This document shows, piece after piece, positions 43,318 through 55,459 of a stretch of DNA of 64,000 nucleotides. Position 1 is the first letter of the stretch, and each line of letters opens with the position of its first letter. Origin of the DNA: Chalara sp. BL73 (taxonomy: Eukaryota; Ascomycota; Leotiomycetes; Helotiales); the NCBI GenBank assembly GCA_918026815.1, contig CAKJVC010000164.1, forward strand, positions 124,001 through 188,000. Direction: 5' to 3'. Made by a program: the position numbers and the translations under genes. Below the pieces are notes generated by a model that made no database searches, was not told the origin of the DNA, and saw only the letters and a program-made list of their open reading frames with translations.

Positions 43318-44988
43318 ATGTGGCTTATAGATGTGTCTTCCATAACGTTAAAAGAGTTTGCCGGGCCAAACATCCTTCCGTACGGCATTTTATCCCATAC
43401 CTGGGAAGGAGGTGAGGTCTCGTACCAGGAGATGAGGGACGGAGCAGGAAGAAGCAAGGAAGGGTACAATAAAATTAAAATGACCTGCAAACTAGCCGCG
43501 GCATATGGGCTGGCATATGCATGGGTGGATACTTGTTGCATCGATAAATCTAGCAGCACTGAACTCACTGAGGCGATTAACTCCATGTTTCAATGGTATA
43601 AACAAGCGGCCATATGCTGCGTCTACCTATCTGACTTGGAATCTTCCGCGGACATCTCAATAGCACTAAAGAACTGCAGATGGTTCAAGCGGGGATGGAC
43701 TCTACAAGAGCTCATTGCACCATATGAGGTGGAATTTTTCGACCAAAACTGGTACCATAGAGGGAGTAAGAAACATCTGTTGGATGAAGTCTCTACAGTC
43801 ACAGGTATTAGCTCAGCGGTTTTGACTCATGCCTCGCCACTATCTTCTATTACTGTCGCAACAAGGATGTCGTGGGTAGCCAATAGAGAGACAACAAGGG
43901 AGGAAGATATCGGATATTGTTTTCTCGGTATATTTGATGTTAATATGCCCCTGTTATACGGAGAAGGCCCGAACGCTTTCAGGCGTCTCCAAGAATAGAT
44001 CATCAAAGGTACTTACGACCTCAGCATTTTCGCCTGGAAGGCAGGGCCAGATCTGAATGGCCAACATACTCGTCGATATTCTGGCATTCTTGCAGAATCT
44101 CCGAAGGAGTTTTGGAGCTGTAGGCGTCTCATTAAAGCGAAAGAATCCACTTTTCAAGCGGACTTTTCAGTCACAAACCGGGGCATCCGGATGCGGACAT
44201 GCCTGATCTCATTGCCTTTAGAAAATTCCCAAGGTTGGATGCATGTTCAAGACATCGGTTGCTCTATGGAAGATGACGAACGCTCCATTCTTGCAATTTG
44301 TCTGAGGAAATGCGGTGCGGATCTATTTGTACGTTGCGAGCCGTCTTCACTTGCAATTATCCCGCAAGGGCGATATAAATTTTTTCTTTCTAGGACTATC
44401 TACATCCTTTCAAAGCTTCCCGAAATCCCACCTTTGCCTCAACACCAACTGCTCCAGCGAGAGGACGATTTCATCATTGGCAGTCGCGTATCTGCAGTGC
44501 AAATTCGCTTCCCACGTTGCTTTCAAGCCTTCAATGCTCACCCAATGAGCCACTATGACTCTCAAGATGGCGTGTTCTTCAGCACGATAAGCGCGTCTGA
44601 CAGCTGGTGTTTTATGGCACTCGAAGGGAAAATTGCCCTAAATGGAAGGCGTATGAATGTATCCTGCATCTTCCTGTGTATTGGCTGGAACCGCAGATCA
44701 GATAAAGTAGTAAGCACCCTCGTCGACAAGTCCAGATGTGATCCAACTTTGATGCCTCAGTTTATCTCAGGACTGGAGCATGAGCAGGATGACGCCCTGC
44801 CTTGGATAATAAAAGACCTGGAGCACTTCAGTATTCCTCTGCAGAATTCTGTGACATTCAAGAAATCTTCTGAGACTGTGACCATATCACACACTGTTCG
44901 GAAAGTATTCTTGCCAAATATTTGCAATAATGAGATGTACCAGGTTGACATAACTTTGGTTGAGAGTTTGAGGTTGGCGATGTTGTAA
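43318..44988 (+). pseudogene. HET-domain gene broken by an in-frame TAG
   Basis: One frame of 557 codons with a single internal TAG at 43996-43998 (codon 227). Before it lies a complete HET domain of the HET-D/E and vegetative-incompatibility type: LPYGILSHTW, then KIKMTCKLAAAYGLAYAWVDTCCID, INSMFQWYKQAAICCVYLSD, RGWTLQELIAP, and DIGYCFLGIFDVNMPLLYGEG. The stop falls right after AFRRLQE, where relatives continue into EII...SLFAW. The continuation IIKGTYDLSIFAW and 330 more codons are undamaged downstream. A GTACTT just after the stop is a poor donor, and splicing cannot remove the TAG without losing frame. A truncated 226-residue HET-only protein could still be made. Recent nonsense mutation is the simplest reading. 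Confidence 0.8.
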
Positions 44989-46454
44989 TGTCGGCTAAAT
45001 ATACTTTACATCTTATATCGCCCTCTAGCACTTTATATGGCATATAGTCACCACCTAATTCGCCATCTGTTCATGTCCGAAATTGGTCACTTTGACCTAG
45101 TCCTACTTAACCACCACGTGCAAATGGTTCAACTCCCCCAACAGCAATATAGGGTGAAAAGTCATTTTTCCTCACCATACCTCCAGCTCACGTTAATCTT
45201 TATCCTTAGGGTATTAACATTAAAAAATACCAAATTCAGCTGAGCAATATTTTGCATTTCACAGATCGCCCGACTCTCCTGCCACAAACTTTCTTCCTTT
45301 CTAAATCAAATCCGAAAGTACCAATGCAAACTAATTTCATTTACTTGACATAAGTTTAGTTGCGTTTAAACTACAGAAAACCCACCAAGATATAGAAAAA
45401 GCATACCTAGATAAATGATAATCAAAGCTCAATTAACGAACTTTTATATGAATGATTTAAAGGAAAAATCCATAGGTAAAAATAAGGGATGACTAAAATG
45501 AAACTAGGGTTTGTACATAGAATAATTGTATTTGGTATTGAGATATTTGTAGGATAGCGGCAAGGGCTAAAAGGTGATACAAATTCTTTTTTGTAGGGAT
45601 GTCGGCAAACGAAAGAGCATTTGAAATATACTCATGGGATAATGGAAGCAGGCAAATAGCGAGATGCTTTTTACTTTCAAAAAAGAAAAAAAGTAAACAG
45701 TTAAACTTAAATCATAGTATACTATAAAAACACAGCAATGATTTCAGTCTTAACTCAAATTTTTAAACCAATGTAAGTGTTGGTACGCATGTAAATAAGG
45801 TCATGTGAACCACCGCCTATAGCCACCTCGCGATAAACCGTAGCTTAGAACCTGAGATATTATCGATCAATAAAGGAACCAATATTACCGCCGCGGGAGC
45901 GTAGTCAATAGCTACTACGCCTTTTGCACAGTGGTAGGTATCCCGACATTTATTAAACTTAAATAAATCAAGCTGTAAGTTTTTTTTGGTTGTTGTTTAA
46001 TTAAATGTTGTATGGTAAAGTTGCGCAGTATACAATTTTTGCTAAGTTCCGCGACCGCAAAAAATAAAAGCCGCATGCCCTTGGTTTTTGGTGTGTTAAG
46101 AATGCGAAGGCGCTAATGGTCTACGTTTTAATTGTACCCCACCAATCAACCCTGCGAGACGGGTAGAACTTTCAGCTACCTGCACCACTAAAAAATGCTC
46201 GAACATCTTCAATTATTTAACTCAACAGGCTTTAATAATGGATTATCGGCAAGTGCACCATTAAAGCTAAAAAAGGCTTTAAGTTCGTAATTATATACCT
46301 ATTTTTCGCTGCTCGACAACAACCAACGCTATACTCTTCGTCAGCTTATCCCAGGTAGACACCAGCCGGAATACCTAATTCTCGGAATGATGATGAACCG
46401 CCTTGGAAGAAGTTGAATGTCGCGTTAGAAATTTTGAAACAGAAGAAACAGCAA
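44989..46454. other. AT-rich intergenic region
   Basis: 1.5 kb, AT-rich, no gene seen. It contains a 7-base-arm hairpin at 45899-45920 (GCGTAGT ... ACTACGC) and several A/T runs. Frames just before 46455 are open, so the downstream HET gene may start earlier than I chose. Confidence 0.45.
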
Positions 46455-48587
46455 ATGGCATTGCCTATTTCTCCCTGTCCTTTATGCCAGAAAATCATTG
46501 ACAGCAGCCATTGTTCAAATGCGACTCGATCTGTGACGCAACAAGATAGAGTGTATGTCTCGTGGGACGAATACGTTGCTTCAGCGAAAAAATGTTCAAA
46601 TTGTCACATCATCAAGACATGCTTGCAAGGGAGCGGGGATGAGAGCACTTACGCAGCCCACAATCCGGATGGCAGACTACAGATTGCACGTGGCCATACC
46701 AGCGCAATAACGATCGAGCCTGTAAGTGTCATGCCTGCTCAATCATTGATCAAGTCATACAATCACCTCCCAAAGAGCTTCTGTGTTTCGAATCTAAATT
46801 CTAATGCTTTAACCTCCTAGGTTGGCCCCTGTTGTACATTCGGCGACAGTCACTTTGTTGAGCTACAATGCCCACATAAGGACTGCGGAGGAGAATATTT
46901 TATACCAGTAAATGACAAGATCGACCCATGTACTATCGTAAATTGGATCCGGGATTGCGATCAAGATCACAACTGTACAGGCGAAATCACGCAAATGAGA
47001 TGCCTTCTTAGGACCGCGCCGAGTATAATACTTGTTGACCTTGAGCTGAGCTGTTTAACCCAAATTGCTGATCCCGCAAAATATACCTGTCTCTCATACG
47101 TCTGGGGTAATACAGGGAGCTCCTTGAGAACTACAAGGAAGAATCTTGACGAATTATTGCAGGCAGGTGCCTTAATTAGACACTTTGCCAATATTCCGCG
47201 TACAATTCGCGATGCTATGATACTCACAAAGAGTTTAGGAATACGATTTCTTTGGGTAGATCAACTCTGTATCATACAGGACGATGAAAAGGCTAAGCTT
47301 GACCAAATCGATTGCATGGCTTCCATCTATGCATGCTCTTACTTCACAATCGTTGCAGCTTCTGGTTCAGATGATCAATATGGGCTGCCCGGAGTAGTCC
47401 ACCCAAGGAAACTTCGCCGCCAGGTTCTATGTCTGAACAACTCTGCACAATTTGCAGTTAACGATAGATCGTGGGATGAAAAGGAGGATGTATACAGCTC
47501 AAGAGCTTGGACATTCCAGGAGCGGTTGTTAGCTTCTAGATGTCTTGTATTTTACCAAAACACAGTGAAATGGGAGTGCAGAGAAGTGACCTCATTTGAG
47601 CTTCTCAGTCTTTCATCACTGAACGGCAGGAGCTCGAAACAACACTACTTTGACCCAAAGTTGAAGCCGAATCCAGAGCAATCTAATGAGTTGATAAAGA
47701 ATTATAGCGGGAGAAACTTAACTTTTGAAAAAGACGCCATGAACGCCTTTGCCGCCATTCTTAGCTATCTTGAGCCATCATTTCCAGGAGGTTTCTTCTT
47801 TGGCCTTCCTGAAGTGGTTTTTCATAATGCGTTGCGTTGGGAACCATGGGTTTCCGGAAGTTTCGTTCGGAGAAATGAGTTTCCCTCTTGGTCATGGCTA
47901 GGTTGGAAAGGACAGTCAATGCTTCCATTTGATGCAGGGGTTTCTATTCCTGATGGAGGTTATTGGAAGTCTGCCTCTACATATCGCAAACCACCAGTAC
48001 CGCTTGTGCAATGGTATAAGAAAGCAAGAAATACATGTGCTATCGTTCCGATCAGGAATTTTGATGACCAGCGGCGATCATTCGATCGCGGGTTGAATTC
48101 CAGCTTTCAAGTCGACGCGGCACAGGGTGCTCTAACTGCGGAACCTGAAGGCTTCCGTATGTGGTCATCTTTTCTGCATGGTAGAGTTCAAGTTGGCAAA
48201 TTAAAAATTGGCAAGCTACTGTGGAGTTATAATCCAGGCTTCCATCTATTAGACATGGATGATAAATGGTGTGGGATGGCAGAGCAAACCGACAGCGATC
48301 GGACAAGGTGTCTTGAGGGAGATCTCTGTGAATTACTGCCTATCTCTCGAGGTGATTACACAATAGAGGGACTGAAATTGAGCGTCCATTGGGGCAATCA
48401 TACAGTATTGGAATATCTACGATCATCGCTGAGGGAGCCATATGACGAGACTACATGGCACCCTATCATCCATGCAATATGGATACGATGGGAGGATGGT
48501 GTTGCTTACCGGCAAGGCCTTTGTCATATCTTGGCTGACACATGGGATATTACCCCTAAGGAAGAAGTTGATATCGTTCTTGGATAG
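46455..48587 (+). CDS. HET-domain protein with cysteine-rich N-terminus
   Basis: Exons 46455-46721 and 46821-48587 (99-base intron) give 677 residues. The N-terminus carries CPLC and CSNC pairs plus later paired cysteines (GPCC, CPHKDC), possibly a small metal-binding region. The HET domain (about 165-310) is classical: YTCLSYVWGN; IPRTIRDAMILTKSLGIRFLWVDQLCI; MASIYACSYFTIVAASG; and SSRAWTFQERLLASRCLVF. Typical C-terminal blocks follow (FPSWSWLGWKG). Likely a trigger of cell death or barrage on non-self contact. The frame is open to about 46374 before the ATG, so an upstream exon cannot be excluded. This is the most canonical HET gene of the window. Confidence 0.87.
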
Positions 48588-50129
48588 GGATAGTATGTAT
48601 CTGATGTATGTACTGTAACATGAGATGACAGGGACTCTCAAAGTATTGGAGCGGAAAGTCAGGCCTATGAGAAATAAAAAGTGGAAAGCCGTATTCGGCT
48701 CTCGTTTTAATTTTCAGTAGACACCTAAAATTAATCGCAGCCCCGCTCCTAAAATAGCTTTGATGGTGGGCAGCCGTTTGTGGATCTGTGGAGCTTTGGA
48801 TCTCCGCTCACGGATTCAGCTCCACACTTCGGCACTTTGGCCGAAATAATCATAGCACATCCTTAAAATCACATATGATCATGTGGCCTTGATAGGATAT
48901 GGAGTAAAATCTATTGATCATGTTGAAGGAAGGGATCCGCGGGATCCAGATACTTATTTATGCCTTTCCCTATCGCGCCAATTAATATTCGAAGTCACAT
49001 GTTTGCCGCCGTAATCGCCGTTTTCAGCCATTCCTTCGACATACCCAGATGCTACTCTTAGCTCACTCTAGAGCTACCCATAGAACTAGGTTTGGATCGT
49101 TAAACTTAGTCCATTCGAAATATCCCCTCTACTATAGAGCGCATCTCTAAGCGCCTTCTAGGCAAACTATATTGGAATTATCCACTATACACGGGAATTA
49201 TAGCTAACATTTTGAAAAACTTTACCTCGTAAAAAATAATAATAGAATATAATATTGGAACATAAATAACAATCAACAGCTGAATTTACTCTACCGTATT
49301 GAAGCAGTCTGTCTGCCTGTTATGCTTCTCGACAAGCTTTAATGCTTCTAACGCCATATTGTTATTGGATATTAAGCCCCCAAACTTTAAGATCTAATCT
49401 ACCTGCACCTGAAAGTCTCCATTTCCCACCTTGGGTGTGTCTTACGCCTTCTGGCGTTCACAAAACGCAGATTCAGGACCTCCTCATCATGCGGAAACGA
49501 AGCACGCCTCTTGAGGAAGCAGAAGCCGTTCTCTCTTTCGCCAGATATTGGCCCACAGACGTGCGCTTGGGTCTGTAGCATGCCTTGGCGGTCTTAGCGA
49601 GCCTGTCCCAATTACGCCCATGCGCCACTTGTCCCGTAGCGCAAATGCATCATCGGCGTCAGCGAGTGGTAAAATTCGGTGGAAAGCCGACTAGGGCAAC
49701 ATTGTAGTGGTAGATGGGGTTACTCCGTCGAGAATGCTGCGGGGCTCTACAGTAGAAGGCTACAAGGTACATAGTGGTTCTCGATGCAATCAGGATCAAA
49801 TTTATGGTCTATTGATTCCAAAGTGGGTAGAGGATCAAATTTGGCTTTCCCCAGATCGACAAACACGTCCCACCTTGGTAGTTAGGTCACAATTGGCTTT
49901 GAGGGGGCTGACACAGACAACGCCTCTTAGCCACGAAGTGCGTGCAAAGGGGTGTTCGGCTTGTTCCGAGAAAGTAGGGGGTGGATTACCTGCCGTTCGT
50001 TCCTAAAGACTACTGCAGGTTGATCTTTAAAGATTGTCCGTTTTTCTCTCGTTTGTGATTTTATCTTCATACCGATCCCCTATCGCCTCCCGTCGCCAGG
50101 ACTTCCCTCGCAGTATTAACAATATCAAT
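48588..50129. other. intergenic region
   Basis: 1.5 kb, no recognised gene. The frame 49342-49578 (78 codons) lacks motifs. Confidence 0.4.
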
Positions 50130-51558
50130 ATGGCTGAGGCCGGGCAGGTTAGTCTGATTCCTCCTCTTAGCTCTTGCATTCAATTCACGATATACTGATT
50201 GAGGAATTTAGGTTTTGATCATCCTTTGTATCGTTTTTTCTTTTTTAGCATGCTCCGTCCGCTTCTATATCCGCGTTATTGTCGGAAGACGTTTTGAATT
50301 GATAGAGTTTGCTCTGGTTTGGGCTCTGGTGAGATGCGCTTATTTTCTCCCCATGCCATTGCAACTGAACTCAACTATGAGGATATTCACCTATCAGGTT
50401 GATAGCGAGCCCTGCATAGTTCTTAAGTCACTCAGCTAACACAACATCTTCCTAGATCATGCAAATCGCTCTCGCTTCAGTTCAACTCCCCCTGTTCAAC
50501 CTCCTTCCGACAATACAAATTGAGTCACATTTCATTAAGATCCAAAAGGTGTGCGGTCTATTATTGCTATCCCAATTCCAGACACTAACCGAACATAAAA
50601 ATCTAGTTGTTCTTCGCTGGGACTTTCTTTTACATCGGTGCACTATGGGGTGTCAAAATATCCATAAACCTGCTTCTTATTCAACTCACTCGGAGATTCC
50701 AACGTTTGCACTCTGTAGTAGTCGTTACACTATATGCTTTGCTCGGATTTTGGCTTTTCATTTACTTAACATACATCGGGGCTTGTTGGCCTGTTCAGCG
50801 GAGATGGACTTTAGTATCGAGCCAGCAATGTGGCCCTATTATTCATGCTTGGGATTTTGTATGTGTATCTTTCGAAATCGCGAAATATATTAACATGTTC
50901 TAGTGGACTCACCTTGGTATACATTTAGCGACTGACATATTATGTAAGTTAAATTCTAACTCACTGCAAATTTCTAAGACCATATAGTCTTCGTTTGAGC
51001 AGAATGGAGTGCATTTCCCCAGGCGATTCACATATGCTCGGCCACTAACAATCCCCTTCAGTATGCATTCTGCCATTCCCGGCCTTGCTCAAAGTCGCCG
51101 AAACCCGGCTCCGACTCGCTGTTTGTGGGGTCTATAGCCTCGCCATCATCGCTATCATCGTTAGCATCGTCCGCGTTGTTCTCCTGGCAACCGACGTCCA
51201 GAACAGCATCAAGCGGATCATGGTCTTGACCATGATCGAGGTAACAGTCTGTATTGTCATTGGCATCATACCGGGAATCTCCTCAGCTTTTACTAGTAAA
51301 TACGCCCCCGCTTCATCAAACACTAAAAAACTCTCAAGTACCAGCAGGGCAAAGAGTGGAAAACAAGGTAGTCAGGTCTTTTCGCGGCTGGAGGAGGACC
51401 AGATTACTGGGGGAAGAACTGGGGATGATGCCAATGACATTGAACTCTCGAGTTCTTCGCGTCGTAAATTGGCCTTTGTGGAGGAAAGAGTCGAATCCAG
51501 AAGTTTCACTGGTTCGACAGACCAAATCATTATCATGGGGCCAGAGGAATTAAAATAG
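50130..51558 (+). CDS. seven-helix rhodopsin-domain membrane protein (PTH11/SAT-like)
   Basis: Six exons: 50130-50147, 50212-50328, 50456-50548, 50607-50858, 50904-50943 and 51062-51558; 338 residues. The joins restore the fungal rhodopsin-type integral membrane domain. Helix 1 reads VLIILCIVFSFLACSVRFYIR; then RRFELIEFALVWAL where RxxDDW/FxL is usual; an FFAGTFFYIGALWGVKISINLL-like helix 3; ACWPVQRRW; ATDILLCILPFPALLKV; VSIVRVVLL; and EVTVCIVIGIIPGI. The C-terminal 80 residues are a Ser-rich cytosolic tail. PTH11-like receptors sense surfaces or ligands in pathogenic fungi; SAT-like ones sit in toxin clusters. There is no CFEM domain and no retinal lysine. The 18-base first exon and the 118-base fifth intron are the least certain parts. 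Confidence 0.75.
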
Positions 51559-52503
51559 AGGTGCATGTCAGCGTTGCTAATAGAAGGCGGGGTGATATGG
51601 CTGTGTTGGGAGGTTTTTTGTAACACTTTGCACAGGAATAATAATTTGTCCGACTTTCCAAAAAGACAGTTACACGGGCGGAGATTTATTGAGGCGCACA
51701 GCCCTTCGTAGCGCCATGAGTCGGCGATCTTGAACTGTAAATTTCTGGCAGCATCCCCACAGGAGACACGCACGGCATCCCAAGCCTCTTGTCATCTGTC
51801 TCACCAGAAAGGTCATCGCTAACCCGCTTCAACTATGCAACAGCTAAAAATAATCTGGAAGGTAGTATTTCTTCATGAGTCCTGTCTGCACGGTTTCTCG
51901 CTCAACTACATTCTCAACTCATGCAAGCACTGACAGCTCACTCGGTTTTGGTCCGATTGGCCCCGAGATCATTGCACCAGCACGGGGTCCATCGTCTGGA
52001 GCGGAACCATCGAATTTCAGGATGGGAAATCAAGGAGAGGCGTAGAATATGAACGGGCGGGGGCCCCAGCCTAGTCGTGCCTGAGTACACGGACATGGGA
52101 ATCTTCAACCTTCGAGCATTAAAATTACAAAGTAAGAGCTGAGCACTCTGATTCGAGAGAATATTCCCTTTTCTTTGAGATGGTCTGAGTCGTGGGCATC
52201 GGTTGGCGTTCTGGTCGGCTCGCCTGGATGAGACCCCGTCAGCCACGCTTCCCGAGCCTGTGGTTTGGATTGGAACCTTGTGGTCGGATGCTTATCCCCG
52301 GCAGTAAAAGACGCGAAGCATGGGAAAACCCCGGCGGAACTTGCCGTTCCAGATGCCTTCCAAACACCGTCGTTAAAGGAATTTGACTTGTCACTTTCTT
52401 CATCCCGAAACATATAGAATGATGGAATTATGGAACGTAGAAATATCGACTCAGAGTCCTATATCTCTCCGGTCCTTACGCTACCGGCTCTCATCATACC
52501 GTC
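51559..52503. other. intergenic region between two rhodopsin-domain genes
   Basis: 0.95 kb, no gene seen. Presumably the promoter of the fusion gene. Confidence 0.4.
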
Positions 52504-55459
52504 ATGTCGAGCGGAGTAGACCAGGAGAGCTCACGCTCCGGAATCATCGTGGCGGCAGCCATCACCGTTGTTGCTCTTTCATTCTTCGCCGTCGTGCTTC
52601 GCCTCATATCACGTCTTGCCATTATTCGGCGCCCAAGTCTCGATGACCTTTTCATTATCGTAGCCTGGGTAGCCATCTTCCATTCCCTACCATTGCTGCA
52701 TCTTTCTAACCATCCCTTAGTTGATTGCCTTGGCTATGTCCATCTCGATATGTCTCGGAACTCACTATGGGTTAGGGAAGCATGATCAATATATTCATCT
52801 GGATTGGCGCGGAGCTCTCAATCGGTTGCAATATGTATTTTCAGTGCTATATGTCAGTTATCTATCTTCCAGAGATTGTTACGTCTCCTGCTCACTTCTT
52901 CACTGCAGAACCCGGCTCTAATGACCACCAAAACTTCCATACTCATCTTCTACTTGACTCTAACAAGCGCTACCCGAAGGTTCTTCAGACTGGCTACAAT
53001 AACAATATTAGTCGTCGTGAATGTTGCTGGATGCGTGTTAACCATCCTGAATATCATCCAATGTCTTCCGGTTAATGCAGCATTCCAATATCCCCAGCCC
53101 AGTGGAGCCAAGTGCATCAGCATCTTGAACCTGTCCCTAGCATCAGCTCCCGTCAATATAATTACGGATCTTGCGATTCTCTTTTTACCATTACCAATTT
53201 TCACCTGCCTGAGCATACCTCGGAAGCAAAAGGTTACGCTAGTGTTTATTTTCGGTGGGTTGACATAGACAAGAAGGAATAATGACTTCTAATATATTCT
53301 ACAGCTACCGGAGTATTTGTCACTATAGTTGATGTCATCCGCATAGCCTATTTACAACAAGCTTCGCAGATGGGGCTACATTGGGGCAACTTGAAGGATA
53401 CCCAAGATAATAATATGGTAGACCAAAACTTTTTTTGTAAGGTTCCTGCATCCCCTTAGGTGTGGGAATTTCCCTAACTTATTAGGGTATACTTCGCAAG
53501 CGCATATGTGGTCTATTGTTGAAGTCAACATTGGAATTACGTGTGCATGCATCCCTACTTTGAAACCAGTTGTATCCTGGGCGGCATGCCATCTTCCTCT
53601 TAGAAGCTGGCTCTGGACTCCGCGCCAGGAGCCTCTCGGCACGTCTAGGCAACAGTTCGAAATGCAGGGACTTGGGTCGGCGACGGAATGGCTAGAAGAC
53701 ACCGCTTTCGATGGCCGAAGCAATGGCCATACTGACAATCGCACAGAGTCCCAAGCGGAAAATCTTCCACAATTTCTCCAAAGCGATATTGGCACAGCGG
53801 CAGCGCAGTCTCAAGGAACAGGTTATTTTGACTTCGTCGGGTCCGCGAGCTTGAAGAGTATAATAGATTTGAGCACCAAAGAGTCCATCCGTCCATTAAT
53901 CATTATTAACGCGCTATGTTTTATCATCGGGTTCGCTGAAGGAAACCTCTGGGATCTTACTTGCAAATTTAGGGTACTTTCGAAGATGACTCAACTTGAA
54001 ATACGTATCACATATGCACTATACTACTGGTTAGAGATGCTGAGTATCCAAAATTGTTACCAGACTACTAACTTGTAATAGGGGCTACTTTGTAGCGCCT
54101 GTGGCATTTGGTTGGGTTGTTCTACGCAAGTACAGTTTCAAGGCCACAATCATCATGGGGCTTTGCATCTATTCCTGTGGTATATTGATATTCTGGCCGT
54201 CGGCCGTTCTAGGATCGCTTCCTGCATTCATGATATCGAACTTGATCGTTGGTACTGGAATTGCAACGCTTGAGATGGGGATGAACCCGTTTGTGGCCCT
54301 CTGCGGGCGACCAGAATTCCCTGAGGCGCGGTTAAATTTTTCGTACTTCGTTCGTGGACTTGGTGGCACCATTGCGCAGTTCGTCGTCCGCCAGCCATTC
54401 TTCGGTTCCCTAGGTGATCCCCGCACATTGGTCATCACCCAATGGGTATACCTGGGTCTCGCCGTTTTGTGTATCGCATCCATGCTAGTTTTTTATTACC
54501 TACCGCTACCCGATGCATCGTATGTTCCCTCATCTGAAGGTTTTCCCTACGAGACTACTAAGTGGAGATAGTGACGAGAACCTCGCGAGCCATTCTTCAG
54601 GATGGGGTTCTGTAGGTAATCCGAAAATTGGACGATTCAGTGTCACCTATGTAGTCTTAGCTTTGGGGATAACTACCCAGCTTTGCTATAAGCCAGTCGA
54701 ATCGTCGATAGGAATAATCGAAATCGCTTAGTAAGTTACGATTACAGCAGTTTCTATTTTGTCACTAAAGTATCACTCTTGATGCAACTTAGATCTTCCC
54801 CCAACAGATAAAATTCATGCAAGGGATGTTTTGGGATCACGCTAACTAGCAACAATTCAATCGTGCCCAATATCCTTTGTTATTTTCGATGTTCTATGGT
54901 ACTATTGACTAACGTGTATATCAATCATAGCATGAACTCACTTACGAGGGCCGGAGCGCAAGCATGTTTTACAGGCGGCCGACTGGTTGCAGCAATTACA
55001 ATGATATTTCTCAAACACAGGCATGTTCTTGCTTTTTGCATATTTGCCGGCCTTGCCGCTGCCATTGCCGCCTTTCGGGCAGATCGGAAAAGTATTGTTG
55101 TGGACACTATGCTCGTGCTGTTCTTTATCGTATGCTCCGTAGTCTTACCATTTGGCAGAGGCGATGCTGACCCTCCCCAGTCTCCGATCTATCCTACCAC
55201 GATGGGAATATGTCTCCGCGGCCTTGGCTCACGCATCAAGTCAGCCTCCGTCCTGATTATAGCTGCTTCATCGAGTGCCGCCATTGTTATTTCGGTACTT
55301 GGCATCTTGCTCGATCGCGGCACATGTCGACGGGCATGGCTTTTGATGATCGGGCTATTGATCCCCATGATTGTACTTCCTCTCTATCTCAACCTTGCTC
55401 CTGCGGCAAGGAAGCAGGTCGACCCTGTTCAGCATAAAAAGACTCAGGTGTCAAGGTAG
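52504..55459 (+). CDS. rhodopsin-domain membrane protein fused to FucP-like MFS transporter
   Basis: Eight proposed exons: 52504-52668, 52721-52852, 52909-53254, 53305-53436, 53486-54029, 54082-54519, 54563-54730 and 54931-55459; 817 residues with no stop. Residues 1-290 are a fungal rhodopsin-type domain (RRPSLDDLFIIVAW; LGTHYGLGKH; CLSIPRKQKVTLVFIF; WSIVEVNIGITCACIPTLKP). A polar linker (about 300-385) follows. From about 390 the protein is a FucP-type transporter like the one at 25183 (ESIRPLIIINALCFIIGFAEG; GLCIYSCGILIFWPSAV; TLEMGMNPFVALCGRPE; QWVYLGLA; RGLGSRIKSASV). The junction lies inside one long exon, so the fusion does not depend on splice guesses. Weak points are the 43-base sixth intron and the 200-base seventh intron, where about ten residues seem missing relative to relatives. 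The glycine-rich motif in the last block is eroded. A receptor-transporter (transceptor-like) role is speculation. Confidence 0.68.

Noticed and set aside
45899..45920. Hairpin GCGTAGT...ACTACGC as a terminator or riboswitch
   Set aside because: Only 7-base arms, no adjacent gene end, eukaryotic context; likely chance.
50130..51558. Calling the 50 kb gene a light-sensing opsin
   Set aside because: The fungal rhodopsin-type (PTH11/SAT-like) domain shares the name only; no retinal-binding lysine motif is present.
54520..54562. Frameshift in the fusion gene's transporter half
   Set aside because: A 43-base GTATGT..AAG intron restores frame exactly, so a frameshift need not be assumed; kept as a caution only.
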